A stretch of DNA of 64,000 nucleotides from a virus: positions 1 to 64,000 of IMG/VR virus record IMGVR_UViG_3300045020_000106; one strand, given 5' to 3'. Positions 31,876 to 40,222 of the stretch are shown here, piece by piece. The first letter of the stretch is position 1; every line of letters begins with the position of its first letter. The position numbers and the translations under genes are program-made. A model generated the notes under the pieces. It was not told the origin of the DNA. It saw only the letters and a program-made list of their open reading frames with translations, and did not search any database.

Positions 31876-32946
31876 GTGGCATCCATGATTCGCCCGTCCC
31901 ATCATGTCCCCAGACTCGCAATCGCTTACAAGAATTTCGCGGCGAACAAAGGCCTCAGCCATATTGGCTTGGGTGTTTCTGCGATGCAGAACGCGAAAGC
32001 TTTGCGCGCCGCCGAATACATCGCGGAAGTGTGGCCGATCATCGGCTTTGAAGATCTCGCCAGTAAACTCCAGCAGGACCGCGCTACAGCGATCAACGCT
32101 CATCACAACCCGGTCACCCATGTTGTCATCTCGGCGCCATGGATTCCTACGCAAAGCATCGCGCAGTTGGTCCATAGTTATCCCGACATTGAATTCGCCG
32201 TCGTATCTCACTCGAATATCGGATTCCTACAAGCAGATCCTCGAGCGATTGATCTATTGCGCAGTGGCGCGGAACTCGCGCATGCTTGCCCCAACTTTCA
32301 CATCGGAGGAAACTCGGACAAGTTCTGCACATGGTGGCGGGCGGCCTATGGCAGTGAAATCCTGCTACTTCCGAATATGTACCCCTTCGCATCCATCCGC
32401 CACAAACCTCTTTGGAGTGGAGGATTGCTGCGCATCGGATGCTTCTGCGCGATTCGCGCCTACAAGAATGTACTCACGGCGGCGGCCGCTGCGCTCGAGA
32501 CCGGAGTACGATTGCGCGCTTCCGAACTGGAGTTTTACATCTCCGGAGGACGCTCAGAAGGCGGGGCGGGCATTCGGCAGGCAATTACGGAGATGTACAA
32601 AGGGCTGCTGCGCTCCAGGGTTATCGACAATAACTGGCAATCGTGGCCGCAGTTTGTCACCACAGTCGGGGAAATGGATTTGTTGCTGCAGCCGTCCTAC
32701 ACGGAAGGATTCAATATGGTTACCGCGGACGGCATCTCGAAAGGCGTGCCATCCGTCGTTGGGGAAGCGATTGGATGGGTGCCGTCGAATTGGGTGGCGT
32801 CGACCGACGCAGCGTGCGACATCGCGAACCGCGCCATTGCCCTATTGCACGATCCGGGCGCGATCAATGAAGGCGTAACCGCCTTGATTCGGCATAACAC
32901 GAACGCTCTTTCCGAGTGGAAGAGTTTTTTAACGCTGTACCCGTAG
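31876..32946 (+). CDS. Phage glycosyltransferase (GT-B, GT4-like)
   Basis: 356 aa from a GTG start with CGGAGC upstream. The C-terminal half has LRIGCFCAIRAYKNVLTAAA and QPSYTEGFNMVTADGISKGVPSVVGEAIG. This is the E-G-F-x-x-x-x-x-E/D-x-x-x-x-x-x-P-V-V signature of GT4-type enzymes (here E-G-F-N-M-V-T-A-D), where the carboxylate binds the nucleotide sugar. No signal peptide. It could glycosylate virion proteins, host surface glycans or DNA. Its position among appendage genes favours the first two. Confidence 0.75.
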   Translation: MASMIRPSHHVPRLAIAYKNFAANKGLSHIGLGVSAMQNAKALRAAEYIAEVWPIIGFEDLASKLQQDRATAINAHHNPVTHVVISAPWIPTQSIAQLVHSYPDIEFAVVSHSNIGFLQADPRAIDLLRSGAELAHACPNFHIGGNSDKFCTWWRAAYGSEILLLPNMYPFASIRHKPLWSGGLLRIGCFCAIRAYKNVLTAAAAALETGVRLRASELEFYISGGRSEGGAGIRQAITEMYKGLLRSRVIDNNWQSWPQFVTTVGEMDLLLQPSYTEGFNMVTADGISKGVPSVVGEAIGWVPSNWVASTDAACDIANRAIALLHDPGAINEGVTALIRHNTNALSEWKSFLTLYP

Positions 32947-32958
32947 CGGAGGAATTCT

Positions 32959-33888
32959 GTGATTGACCAGGTGTTGAATGATCGCCTAACCGCACTATCC
33001 GGGAAACTGGATCGCGTTCTGACGCGCGAAGCGACCCTATACCAAAAAGACAATGACGTTCTTGCGCGCATCGCGCGCATCGAACAGGCTTTACAACTCG
33101 CGCATCCAGCGGCATTCCCGCGCAAGCTTGGACGAAAGACGAAGCGCGTCGATGAGCGCACGCTTAAGCTTTCCAAGTACCTGTCAACCACTTTACCGCC
33201 AGTACCTGTCGCCTGCGATTGGACATCCGGCATTACCAGTTGGGGGATGATGGAGAACGATACCCTGGGCGATTGCACGATCGCAGCCGCCGGCCATCTC
33301 GTGATGGCGTGGACTGCAGCCGTAAGTTCAGGGGAAACGGTGCGGCAATTACCCGATTCCGTGATTCAGGATTATTACTCTGCCTGGTGTGGTTACGTGC
33401 CCGGGGATTCTTCGACCGACAATGGCGGTGTGGAGATTGACATCCTGAATAACTGGCGCAAGTACGGTTTCGGATTACGCGCGAACCGGCAAGGGCAGGA
33501 CCGGTTGGCAGCTTATGTCAGCGTCAACCCGGGGAATCTGGACGAAGTCAAGCAAGCTATCGCCCTGTTTGGGGGGCTCTATATCGGCCTTCAATTGCCA
33601 ACTACGGCGCAGGGTCAACTGGTGTGGGATGTGGTAGGAGACGGCAGCGGGGATTCCGCGCCCGGCAGTTGGGGCGGCCATGCGGTCCCGATCACCAAGT
33701 ATTCACAGACACGGTTGACGTGTGTGACGTGGGGCGCATTGCTGGATATGACCAACGAGTTCTGGGCGAAGTACGTGGACGAGTGCTACGCCCTGCTCTC
33801 TTTTGACTTCCTGAACAAGAACGAAATCAGTCCAGGCGGAATTGATTTTGATACGCTTCGCAACGATCTGCAGCAAGTCACCGCTTAA
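32959..33888 (+). CDS. Papain-like (C1-type) cysteine peptidase
   Basis: 309 aa; CGGAGGAATTCT before the GTG. An N-terminal coiled coil (residues 1-48) precedes a peptidase domain with LGDCTIAAAGH (Cys106), GSWGGHAVPI (His241) and TNEFWAKY (Asn about 263), in the order of the C1/papain triad. No signal peptide. The coiled coil suggests oligomerisation or virion attachment. Candidate roles: virion protein maturation, peptidoglycan peptide cleavage or host-surface protein cleavage. Confidence 0.7.
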   Translation: MIDQVLNDRLTALSGKLDRVLTREATLYQKDNDVLARIARIEQALQLAHPAAFPRKLGRKTKRVDERTLKLSKYLSTTLPPVPVACDWTSGITSWGMMENDTLGDCTIAAAGHLVMAWTAAVSSGETVRQLPDSVIQDYYSAWCGYVPGDSSTDNGGVEIDILNNWRKYGFGLRANRQGQDRLAAYVSVNPGNLDEVKQAIALFGGLYIGLQLPTTAQGQLVWDVVGDGSGDSAPGSWGGHAVPITKYSQTRLTCVTWGALLDMTNEFWAKYVDECYALLSFDFLNKNEISPGGIDFDTLRNDLQQVTA

Positions 33889-33920
33889 CTCAAGCATTGT
33901 CCTTCAAGGAGACAACCATC

Positions 33921-35621
33921 ATGAACCGTATCGTAAAAGCGGCCTTGGCCGCAATCGCGCTTCTCTGCTCTCTGGCTTTCGCGCAGGGGCCATCGTCTTA
34001 TCCACCGACGTGGGTCTATGCCCGCGCCTACAACGGCTGGAATCTTGTGGGTCAAACGGCCAGCACCTATACGTTCAATGGTGGTGTCTGTAACTACTCA
34101 CCATACAACAACGGCAATACGCCTTCGTTCTTCGACTTCTCCGGCTTCCAGGGATCGACGCAGGTCTACAACCCGGTTCTGATCACCGATACCAACCCTG
34201 CGCTGAGTGAAATTGTCACGCCGACCTCGACCACGCAAACTTCTGCCTCGTGCGGTTTTGCGGCGACGACAGTGAACTCGCACACCAGTTTCACCTTGAG
34301 TTCCGGCACCATTGGACTGCAGGAAGCCATTACCAATCAGTTGCAGTCGACGCCAGCCTTCGTGGTAGTTCTCGACAAATACTGGTATCAACTCGTGGCG
34401 GCCCTCCCCGGCTATCCCAACACGGTCAATGCTCAAACAATCATCGCGGCAGCGACCGGCACAGCCAACGTCTATATCGTGGACACGACAACCGCGCCGT
34501 GGACGTTTTACTCATGGAACGGCTCGAAGTATGTTGCAGACTCTTCCACCGGTGGAATTCCCTTCACCAGTTTGACGGTGCTGGCGGCTCCGGTGGCTCC
34601 CACGACCGTCGCGGCCACTTGCGCAACCAACGGCGGCGGTTGTATCACCACAGCGACCACGGGCGGGACCATCCCAGCCTCGGGTGCTTATACCGTCGGC
34701 CAAACCTACGTCACAGCCCTGGGCGGTGAGACGGTGATGTCGACCGACACAGCTTCAGGCGCTACGGTGACCGTTGGTTCGACGGCGACAAATACCATCA
34801 CCGTAACCTCTCCGGCAGCGGAAACGGGTGCTGTAGGATGGCGTTTGTATCTGACGGCGGCTTCAGGAGCGACTGGCACGGAAATCCTCTACGCTTCGTC
34901 CTGTGTTGCTCCGTCGTCCACGTCGTCTGGTTATTCCAGCGGCCAGATCGTACTGAACGGTGTCTGTGCCATCGGAGCCAACGCCACGATTACGGCTATC
35001 GTGACGGGCACGGCTGCGGCTCCGGTGTTGCCATCTGTTGGTGGAACCTATTCAGCCCCCAACACGGCGTTCCCTGTGGCGTCAGGATCAACTTCTCCGC
35101 TGCAGAACATCGTGAGCTATCCTCCGTTCACCAACGTAGCAACCATTGCTGCGGCTGCGACCGGAAACCTGGGATATGTCAACTTCCCCACCGGATTCCT
35201 GAATAGCCTAGGGCGGCATATTAAAGTCCACGGCACGGGATTTGGGACGACCAACGCTACCACCGGGACTCTGACTCTTGCGACGCTGTTGTATAGCGTT
35301 CCGGGAGTAACTTCCATCACACCGTTCACCGCAGTCAGCGGAACGACCTCGGCGTCGGCCGTCGTAAACTTCACCTTTGACATCGACTACACCACGACAG
35401 TTGTGGGAACGTCGGGCAAACTCGAAGCGCACGGAACCGTATGTTACAACCTGGCTGGCACCGCTGTTTGCACGCCAGCACAGGATTTGATCACTGCTGC
35501 TTCTTCCGCGATCGATCTCACCAAGCAGGATCAGCTTGCGATCACACTGAAGCCAACGACGACCGCCATCACCACCGGCGGCGCGCAGTTGCGTCAATTG
35601 ACCGTGCAGGTGCTGCAGTAG
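33921..35621 (+). CDS. Exported beta-rich appendage-like protein, 566 aa
   Basis: AAGGAGACAACCATC precedes the ATG. Signal peptide MNRIVKAALAAIALLCSLAFAQ. The remainder is Thr/Ala/Ser/Gly-rich beta structure, with a module at about residues 250-320 (IPASGAYTVGQTYVTALGGE, VGWRLYLTAASGATG) homologous by pattern to modules in the 30019 and 51571 genes. No catalytic motif. Likely a fibre-like or adhesin-like surface protein. Confidence 0.65.
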   Translation: MNRIVKAALAAIALLCSLAFAQGPSSYPPTWVYARAYNGWNLVGQTASTYTFNGGVCNYSPYNNGNTPSFFDFSGFQGSTQVYNPVLITDTNPALSEIVTPTSTTQTSASCGFAATTVNSHTSFTLSSGTIGLQEAITNQLQSTPAFVVVLDKYWYQLVAALPGYPNTVNAQTIIAAATGTANVYIVDTTTAPWTFYSWNGSKYVADSSTGGIPFTSLTVLAAPVAPTTVAATCATNGGGCITTATTGGTIPASGAYTVGQTYVTALGGETVMSTDTASGATVTVGSTATNTITVTSPAAETGAVGWRLYLTAASGATGTEILYASSCVAPSSTSSGYSSGQIVLNGVCAIGANATITAIVTGTAAAPVLPSVGGTYSAPNTAFPVASGSTSPLQNIVSYPPFTNVATIAAAATGNLGYVNFPTGFLNSLGRHIKVHGTGFGTTNATTGTLTLATLLYSVPGVTSITPFTAVSGTTSASAVVNFTFDIDYTTTVVGTSGKLEAHGTVCYNLAGTAVCTPAQDLITAASSAIDLTKQDQLAITLKPTTTAITTGGAQLRQLTVQVLQ

Positions 35622-35649
35622 CGTGCTTTCTCCTTTGAGGGTTGCAACC

Positions 35650-37113
35650 ATGAAGCGCTTATTGCTTTCACTCTTTTGTCTCTGCCTGCCCGCTCTGGCC
35701 CAGCGGGCAGGTCCATTTTCTCTCAACGCGGTTGGAACTTCGGGAGTCTCGTCATGTGCGACGATCTCCGTAAACTTCCAATCCAATTCCACGGTTTACA
35801 TTGATGTCAGCGGGACATTTTCCGCCACACTTCAGCCGGCGATCGTGCGGGCCGCGCCCGGTACCGCGCGTAACGTGCAAGTCACGCCAGTCAACTCAAC
35901 CACCCAACAGTCGACCATTACCACGGGTGGCGGGTATTGGGCGACGGTCACAGGCGCGGATACCTTTCAAGCCTGTGTCAGTTCTTATGCCAGCGGGACC
36001 GCCGTTGTTTACCTGACAGTTTCAAATGGCAGTGCGCGCTCGCCGGGAACAGGTGGTAGTGGTGGCGGGGTGACCAGCGTGGCGCAGACTGTGCCCTCAT
36101 GGCTCACGGTGACAGGCTCGCCGGTAACTACGAGTGGGACGCTGGCAATTGCTCCTACGACGGCGCAAACATCGCATCAGGTTATTGGGACATGCGGCAC
36201 AGCGACTACCTTCGCTCCTTGCGCGCTTGTGGCGGGAGATATGCCAACCGCCATTCCCATCGCTAACATAGGCAGCGCTGGGCTGAGCGGCTCCACGGGC
36301 ATCTCAATTGCCTCGACGGGAGCCATCAGCCAAGCGCTGACCTTCGATAGCACTAGTACGGGCCTGACGACCCCAGCAGGCAACGCTTCATGGACCTTCC
36401 CCACCACTAACTCTTTAACCATTGGACAGGGGACGCCGGTAGCTTCGACGCCGAATGTAACCATCAGCGGAGCGCCGTTTACCACCGGCAATGCCACGAC
36501 CAACTTTCCAATGTTTTATCTGAACTGCAGTGGTTCCTCTGGCCCAACCACTTTAGGGACTTCGGGAACGATTTTTGGTATCAATACCTGTTCGGGATTT
36601 GCCGGGAACTTTATCGATTACCACATCAACGGCGGGCCAACAAAATTTCTCGTGGGCAACAGCGGCAACATCAACATGGCCGCCAGAATCACCAACTACA
36701 ACGGCTTGGTTGGCGTAGGGGAGAGTTTTTGCTTAATCGTGGGATCGACTTCGCAGAAGGCGGAAACCGGCGCGGATACATCTTTGCTGACGATTACTCC
36801 ACCCGCCACAGCCGGAGGCTATAAGGCTCACATCGTAATGTCGGTTTCAGCCGCCAGCGCGGCGGTTCTGGGATGGACGGCGACTTATACCGATTCCAAC
36901 GGCAACGCGCAGACGCCAACCAATCTCGCATTGCTGCAAAATGGCACCGCAGTTCCAGCATTGACCTTCACGGTTGCCTCGGGAACGTCGAATCTGTATG
37001 GCGACTTTTATTTCGACATCAACAACGCCGCAGCGGCAATCACTATCAAGACTACGTTTACGGGAACATCGGTGGCCTATAAGGCTTCAGCGACGATCTG
37101 TGAGCAGCAGTAA
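35650..37113 (+). CDS. Exported fibre-like protein, 487 aa
   Basis: GAGGGTTGCAACC precedes the ATG. Signal peptide MKRLLLSLFCLCLPALAQ. After a first beta domain, GGSGGGVTSVAQTVPSWLTV...PVTTSGTLAI is a phage tail-fibre repeat motif. The C-terminal ~150 residues form a receptor-binding-like domain (SLLTITPPATAGGYKAHIVM...). The combination of an export signal with a fibre body is the recurring oddity of this region. Confidence 0.7.
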   Translation: MKRLLLSLFCLCLPALAQRAGPFSLNAVGTSGVSSCATISVNFQSNSTVYIDVSGTFSATLQPAIVRAAPGTARNVQVTPVNSTTQQSTITTGGGYWATVTGADTFQACVSSYASGTAVVYLTVSNGSARSPGTGGSGGGVTSVAQTVPSWLTVTGSPVTTSGTLAIAPTTAQTSHQVIGTCGTATTFAPCALVAGDMPTAIPIANIGSAGLSGSTGISIASTGAISQALTFDSTSTGLTTPAGNASWTFPTTNSLTIGQGTPVASTPNVTISGAPFTTGNATTNFPMFYLNCSGSSGPTTLGTSGTIFGINTCSGFAGNFIDYHINGGPTKFLVGNSGNINMAARITNYNGLVGVGESFCLIVGSTSQKAETGADTSLLTITPPATAGGYKAHIVMSVSAASAAVLGWTATYTDSNGNAQTPTNLALLQNGTAVPALTFTVASGTSNLYGDFYFDINNAAAAITIKTTFTGTSVAYKASATICEQQ

Positions 37114-37136
37114 ATTTCGAAACGGAGGGCAATAGC

Positions 37137-37325
37137 ATGAATCCAACATTCAAAGCATGGGCCATCGCGGCCATGAACGCACTTCTCAGTGGCGCATTTG
37201 CCGCCATGGGTTCGCTAGCTGCGGGGCTTACGGTAAAGCAGGCAGTGATCGTAGTCGGGTTTGCCGCGGTGGGCTCGTTCGGAAAATGGTACGCGCAGCA
37301 CCCTATTCCCGGCGGCGAGCAGTAA
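37137..37325 (+). CDS. Holin-like two-span membrane protein
   Basis: 62 aa; CGGAGGGCAATAGC before the ATG. Two hydrophobic Ala/Gly-rich helices (residues about 8-28 and 33-47) and a C-terminal KWYAQHPIPGGEQ, a pattern seen in small holin-like phage proteins (N-A-L-x-S-G...KWxxQHPxPG). It opens the lysis-type cluster that follows. Holin function is inferred from size, topology and context. Confidence 0.6.
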   Translation: MNPTFKAWAIAAMNALLSGAFAAMGSLAAGLTVKQAVIVVGFAAVGSFGKWYAQHPIPGGEQ

Positions 37326-37371
37326 GCGTATTATTGTAGCGCCACTTTGTACTCTAGAGAGGCGAGGCACT

Positions 37372-37650
37372 GTGAATGACAACCCTTTGCTTGCTATGTT
37401 TCTCGACGCCGATTTGGGAAAGTGGGAGTTTAGAACATACGGTATTCTCCTGGTTGCTGCGCCTGTGCTTTTTAAGCTTGTTGCTGATCGCGTGCTCAAC
37501 CGTCTTATCCGCTATTGGGATAATTTCCAAAGGACACGACGGGCTGACCACCTCCGGCTCTGGCAGCACGACGCAGAACTGGTGGAGAAAGTTCGCGGTG
37601 GTAAACCTTTTCCTAACCTGGCGGCAGAAGAGAGAGACGCGGAGAATTGA
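37372..37650 (+). CDS. Membrane-anchored hypothetical protein, 92 aa
   Basis: GAGAGGCGAGGCACT precedes the GTG at 37372. One hydrophobic segment (residues about 20-38, TYGILLVAAPVLFKLVADRV) and a long basic/acidic helix. A second frame starting at 37376 is open over the same bases but has no ribosome site and a Cys/Leu/Ser-rich product, so it is rejected as a shadow. Could be a holin partner or spanin-like component. Confidence 0.6.
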   Translation: MNDNPLLAMFLDADLGKWEFRTYGILLVAAPVLFKLVADRVLNRLIRYWDNFQRTRRADHLRLWQHDAELVEKVRGGKPFPNLAAEERDAEN

Positions 37651-37654
37651 AGCC

Positions 37655-38134
37655 TTGCGCGAATACCGTTCGCATCTGGAAAAGTTTATTCCTCCGCGCG
37701 GCATGGCGCGCTTCTGGAGCACGATCTTTTCCGTCGTTATCGCCATGTGGGCTGCGACCGGAATATGGGCAGTGCAGGACCATAAGCGCGTACAGCAGCA
37801 GGAGCAGCAGATTCAGGAATTGCAGGCGGAAATTGCTCACTACCGCGCAGGCGAAGTCACGGAATATAATCTTACGGTTCTGGGGCGCGACTCCGACGGG
37901 GATTATGACTTCATCAGCGATCAGGAGCCGCACGGCGGATCGTTTCGTCCCTGTCGAGCGGACATTCAAAACGGTGTCAATGTCTACGCTATTCTTGATG
38001 CTGCAATCCACTACGGACGCAAGATTCCTCGCGTGGTTTGGGAGGAGCGCGGGGACTGCAAGAGCATCCTACGCGACGGCTTAGGTTTTTGGTTCAAAGA
38101 CAAAAGCAATTTCCATCTCACAGGGGGCGACTGA
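37655..38134 (+). CDS. Membrane protein with coiled coil (spanin-like topology)
   Basis: 159 aa from a TTG at 37655 (GGAG 10 nt upstream). A single membrane span (TIFSVVIAMWAATGIWAVQD) is followed by a Gln/Glu heptad coiled coil (KRVQQQEQQIQELQAEIAHY), then a C-terminal ~90-residue soluble domain. N-in, periplasmic coiled coil and position after the holin-like gene fit an inner-membrane spanin, though the C-terminal domain is larger than usual. Start uncertain. Confidence 0.5.
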   Translation: MREYRSHLEKFIPPRGMARFWSTIFSVVIAMWAATGIWAVQDHKRVQQQEQQIQELQAEIAHYRAGEVTEYNLTVLGRDSDGDYDFISDQEPHGGSFRPCRADIQNGVNVYAILDAAIHYGRKIPRVVWEERGDCKSILRDGLGFWFKDKSNFHLTGGD

Positions 38135-38352
38135 TGGCGAACGGAAACACACCACCGAACAAGTGGTCTGAAGCCTTTTCAACGCAGGGCATGACTAAAC
38201 CTTCAGACTTCTCCGATGCGATCAACGCGCTGGCGGCGAAGGGATTCACCGGGCCAGTGGCAATTAGTCCGGCACCCAGGAGCGCGCCGGACTACGGTCT
38301 GGGCAACTGGGTATCGGTTGGCGGTTACGACGACGATCCACACGAATCCTAA
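38134..38352 (+). CDS. Hypothetical protein, 72 aa
   Basis: TGATG overlap with the previous gene. Acidic and Gly/Pro/Ser-rich with no transmembrane segment or signal peptide. It may be a tail-associated or lysis-accessory protein. Confidence 0.5.
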   Translation: MANGNTPPNKWSEAFSTQGMTKPSDFSDAINALAAKGFTGPVAISPAPRSAPDYGLGNWVSVGGYDDDPHES

Positions 38353-38356
38353 CAAT

Positions 38357-39097
38357 GTGTTCCTTGCTGAGGATGGCTTCCCATTTGAAAAAGTTCCTGG
38401 GTACGCGATTCTTGTCGCTGCTACCTGCTGGGGCGTGGCGCAAGTGGTCAAAGTACTCAGGAACGGGAAGTCAGACCCGGATCCCAAGCGCCCTTCAGCG
38501 GGTGAACTCGATCCGGCCGAATGGGAAAAAAGAATTGCCGACATCTTCGACCGGCGATTATCGCGGCGCAATCTGGAAATTGCAGAAGTCTTTCGTGCTC
38601 TGATTAACGAAGAGCATAGCAGTCATGTGGATGAAATCCGCAGGGCTGTGCGCGAAGTTCTGAAAGAAAAAAAATCTGTGATCTCACGTCAGTCTATTCG
38701 TTGTCCGCATTGCAAATTGATGCAGTTCAAGCGCAAGAGCGAGATTTGCGTGCGCTGTAAGCAGAGTTACGCGCCGCGGATCGAACCTGTTGCTCCTGTG
38801 GTTGCGATTGATCGAGTGACTCGCTTTACGCCTCACCAGTTGCATTCGTTTGAGTTCTGGATTGGCGTGGTGATGTGCTGGTTGCGTGTTCGCCGTGGAC
38901 TCGGGGCGCTGGACTTAACGGAGCGAGCGGGGCTCAGTAGGCAATATGTCTGCAAGGTGGAAATGGGTAGGGCCGTCCCGAGCATCACGCCACACAGGGG
39001 AAAGATGAAGTGGAGCTTTGATCGTTACTGCGAAGCCCTAAACACCACGCCTCTGCATGTACTTCGCATGACCGAATTTCTGGTGACCGGGCAATGA
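38357..39097 (+). CDS. Membrane-linked zinc-ribbon/XRE-type HTH protein
   Basis: 246 aa from a GTG at 38357 (no good ribosome site; likely coupled to the upstream stop). Segments in order: a hydrophobic helix (PGYAILVAATCWGVAQVVKV, residues about 11-30); a charged helical region; a zinc ribbon CPHCK...CVRCKQ near residue 115; and a C-terminal Cro/CI-type HTH (RVRRGLGALDLTERAGLSRQ, YVCKVEMGRAVPS). A DNA-binding domain tied to a membrane helix in a lysis region suggests a membrane-anchored regulator. That combination is rare. Confidence 0.6.
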   Translation: MFLAEDGFPFEKVPGYAILVAATCWGVAQVVKVLRNGKSDPDPKRPSAGELDPAEWEKRIADIFDRRLSRRNLEIAEVFRALINEEHSSHVDEIRRAVREVLKEKKSVISRQSIRCPHCKLMQFKRKSEICVRCKQSYAPRIEPVAPVVAIDRVTRFTPHQLHSFEFWIGVVMCWLRVRRGLGALDLTERAGLSRQYVCKVEMGRAVPSITPHRGKMKWSFDRYCEALNTTPLHVLRMTEFLVTGQ

Positions 39098-39468
39098 GCT
39101 GGAAGTACTCGCAGTCCTCTGGAGCGATCTCGAAGGACGGCATCACGGTAGGCTCCGGTTACTCCGGCTATCAGGAGGGACTGGATAACCCGCAAATGGA
39201 GCAGACGGTTGGGATAGGGCCAATTCCGCAAGGCTTGTGGACGATCTCCGGGCCGCCCTTCGACAACCCCGAGCATGGGTCCTATTGTTTGCGGCTCTCT
39301 CCGCAGGCAGGAACTTTCACCTTTGGCCGCGATGGATTTCTGATTCACGGGGATGAAGTAGAGCATGCGGGCGAGCACTTAGCTTCCCGTGGCTGCATTG
39401 TGACGGATCGCGTAACCCGCACGCGGATTTATCAAAGCGGAGACACTACTTTGGAGGTAACACCATGA
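39094..39468 (+). CDS. DUF2778/Tlde1-like peptidoglycan L,D-transpeptidase-fold enzyme
   Basis: 124 aa with ATGA overlap. GSGYSGYQEGLDNPQMEQTV, GIGPIPQGLWTI, FGRDGFLIHGDEVEHAGEHL and ASRGCIV match DUF2778 (Tlde1): catalytic His85 in I-H-G-D and Cys101 in S-x-G-C. Tlde1 enzymes act on peptidoglycan tetrapeptides by L,D-carboxypeptidase or D-amino-acid exchange. Known members are type VI effectors and phage/prophage proteins. No signal peptide here, so export would need a holin or virion delivery. A plausible lysis or entry enzyme. Confidence 0.75.
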   Translation: MSWKYSQSSGAISKDGITVGSGYSGYQEGLDNPQMEQTVGIGPIPQGLWTISGPPFDNPEHGSYCLRLSPQAGTFTFGRDGFLIHGDEVEHAGEHLASRGCIVTDRVTRTRIYQSGDTTLEVTP

Positions 39469-39980
39469 AGACTCTCTTGTTGGCCGTTTGCATCGTCCTG
39501 ATGACCGCAGTTTGCTTTTGCCAGACAACACCCACTACGCCGCCGAGCGCATTTCAGGACACCACGATCAGCTTCAATTTGACGCCCATCACTCTTCCGC
39601 GGACAGGCACGACTTTGGCCGGCGCTGAGACGGATGCCTTGATTGCCTTCACGCCCAATAACGCCATCGGCGAGACGACTTTGATCAGCGCGGAGCCGTT
39701 CATCGGCGCCCGCTATGAGCGAACCTTTCCATCAATCGCGAAGTGGCTGCAAAATCACACCTCGCTGACTGGCGGTAACTTCGAAGCGGGAATTACGATC
39801 AGCGGCGGAGTAGTCAAGGCCAACAAGGAGTATTGGGGGGAGCGCGCCGGAATCTTCCTCAAGTACGCTCCCAATGGGGCGACCAACTTCAATATCGGCG
39901 TCGATGCGGAATGGAACAACCTTCCGGGCATCGCGCACAATATCCCGAGCATTGCTGTCGGCCCGAATTTCCGTTTCTAG
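39465..39980 (+). CDS. Exported outer-membrane-protein-like product, 171 aa
   Basis: ATGA overlap with the DUF2778 gene. Signal peptide MKTLLLAVCIVLMTAVCFCQ. The mature part alternates amphipathic strands (FEAGITISGGVVKANKEYWG, FNIGVDAEWNNLPGIAHNIP) and ends in NFRF. A terminal Phe is the outer-membrane beta-barrel assembly signal. Eight short strands would suffice for a small barrel. A phage-encoded barrel could block superinfection or assist lysis. Confidence 0.6.
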   Translation: MKTLLLAVCIVLMTAVCFCQTTPTTPPSAFQDTTISFNLTPITLPRTGTTLAGAETDALIAFTPNNAIGETTLISAEPFIGARYERTFPSIAKWLQNHTSLTGGNFEAGITISGGVVKANKEYWGERAGIFLKYAPNGATNFNIGVDAEWNNLPGIAHNIPSIAVGPNFRF

Positions 39981-39983
39981 TTT

Positions 39984-40178
39984 ATGGCTTGCGCGACTCT
40001 TCAACCCCGCTGCTTGGTCTGTGGGCACTACGGCCACAGACCGGGCAAACGTTGTCCCTTGAACAACCTCGTCGACACCCGCAAGGTCGTATCGGCGAAA
40101 GAATTATTTCCGCACAATCCCGATCTGGCGGCCATGCTAGATCGGATGAGAAAGTCATGGACGCCACAGTTCGCATAG
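39984..40178 (+). CDS. Small zinc-knuckle protein, 64 aa
   Basis: CLVCGHYGHRPGKRC is a C-x2-C-x4-H-x5-C zinc-knuckle-like motif, usually nucleic-acid binding. Poor ribosome site, but only 3 nt after the previous stop. Unknown role. Confidence 0.55.
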   Translation: MACATLQPRCLVCGHYGHRPGKRCPLNNLVDTRKVVSAKELFPHNPDLAAMLDRMRKSWTPQFA

Positions 40179-40210
40179 AAAACCGTCGAAGCCCGAGAGA
40201 CTTCGACGGT
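40177..40210 (-). terminator. Rho-independent terminator (mainly for the leftward gene at 40223)
   Basis: Perfect 10-bp stem ACCGTCGAAG (40182-40191)/CTTCGACGGT (40201-40210), 9-nt loop. Read leftward, TTTTCTAT follows directly (40181-40174), a good T-tract. On the plus strand the tail GGTTGTTTG is weaker, so it may act bidirectionally between convergent genes. Confidence 0.75.
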
Positions 40211-40222
40211 GGTTGTTTGTGG

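Noticed and set aside
31904-32878. 324-codon frame inside the glycosyltransferase gene
   Set aside because: Ser/Arg/Thr-rich shadow in frame +2 with no own signals; the glycosyltransferase motifs lie in the other frame.
37376-37650. Upstream extension of the 37655 gene (252-aa reading from 37376)
   Set aside because: No ribosome site, and it overlaps a well-signalled gene in another frame; the Cys/Leu/Ser-rich product looks like shadow translation.
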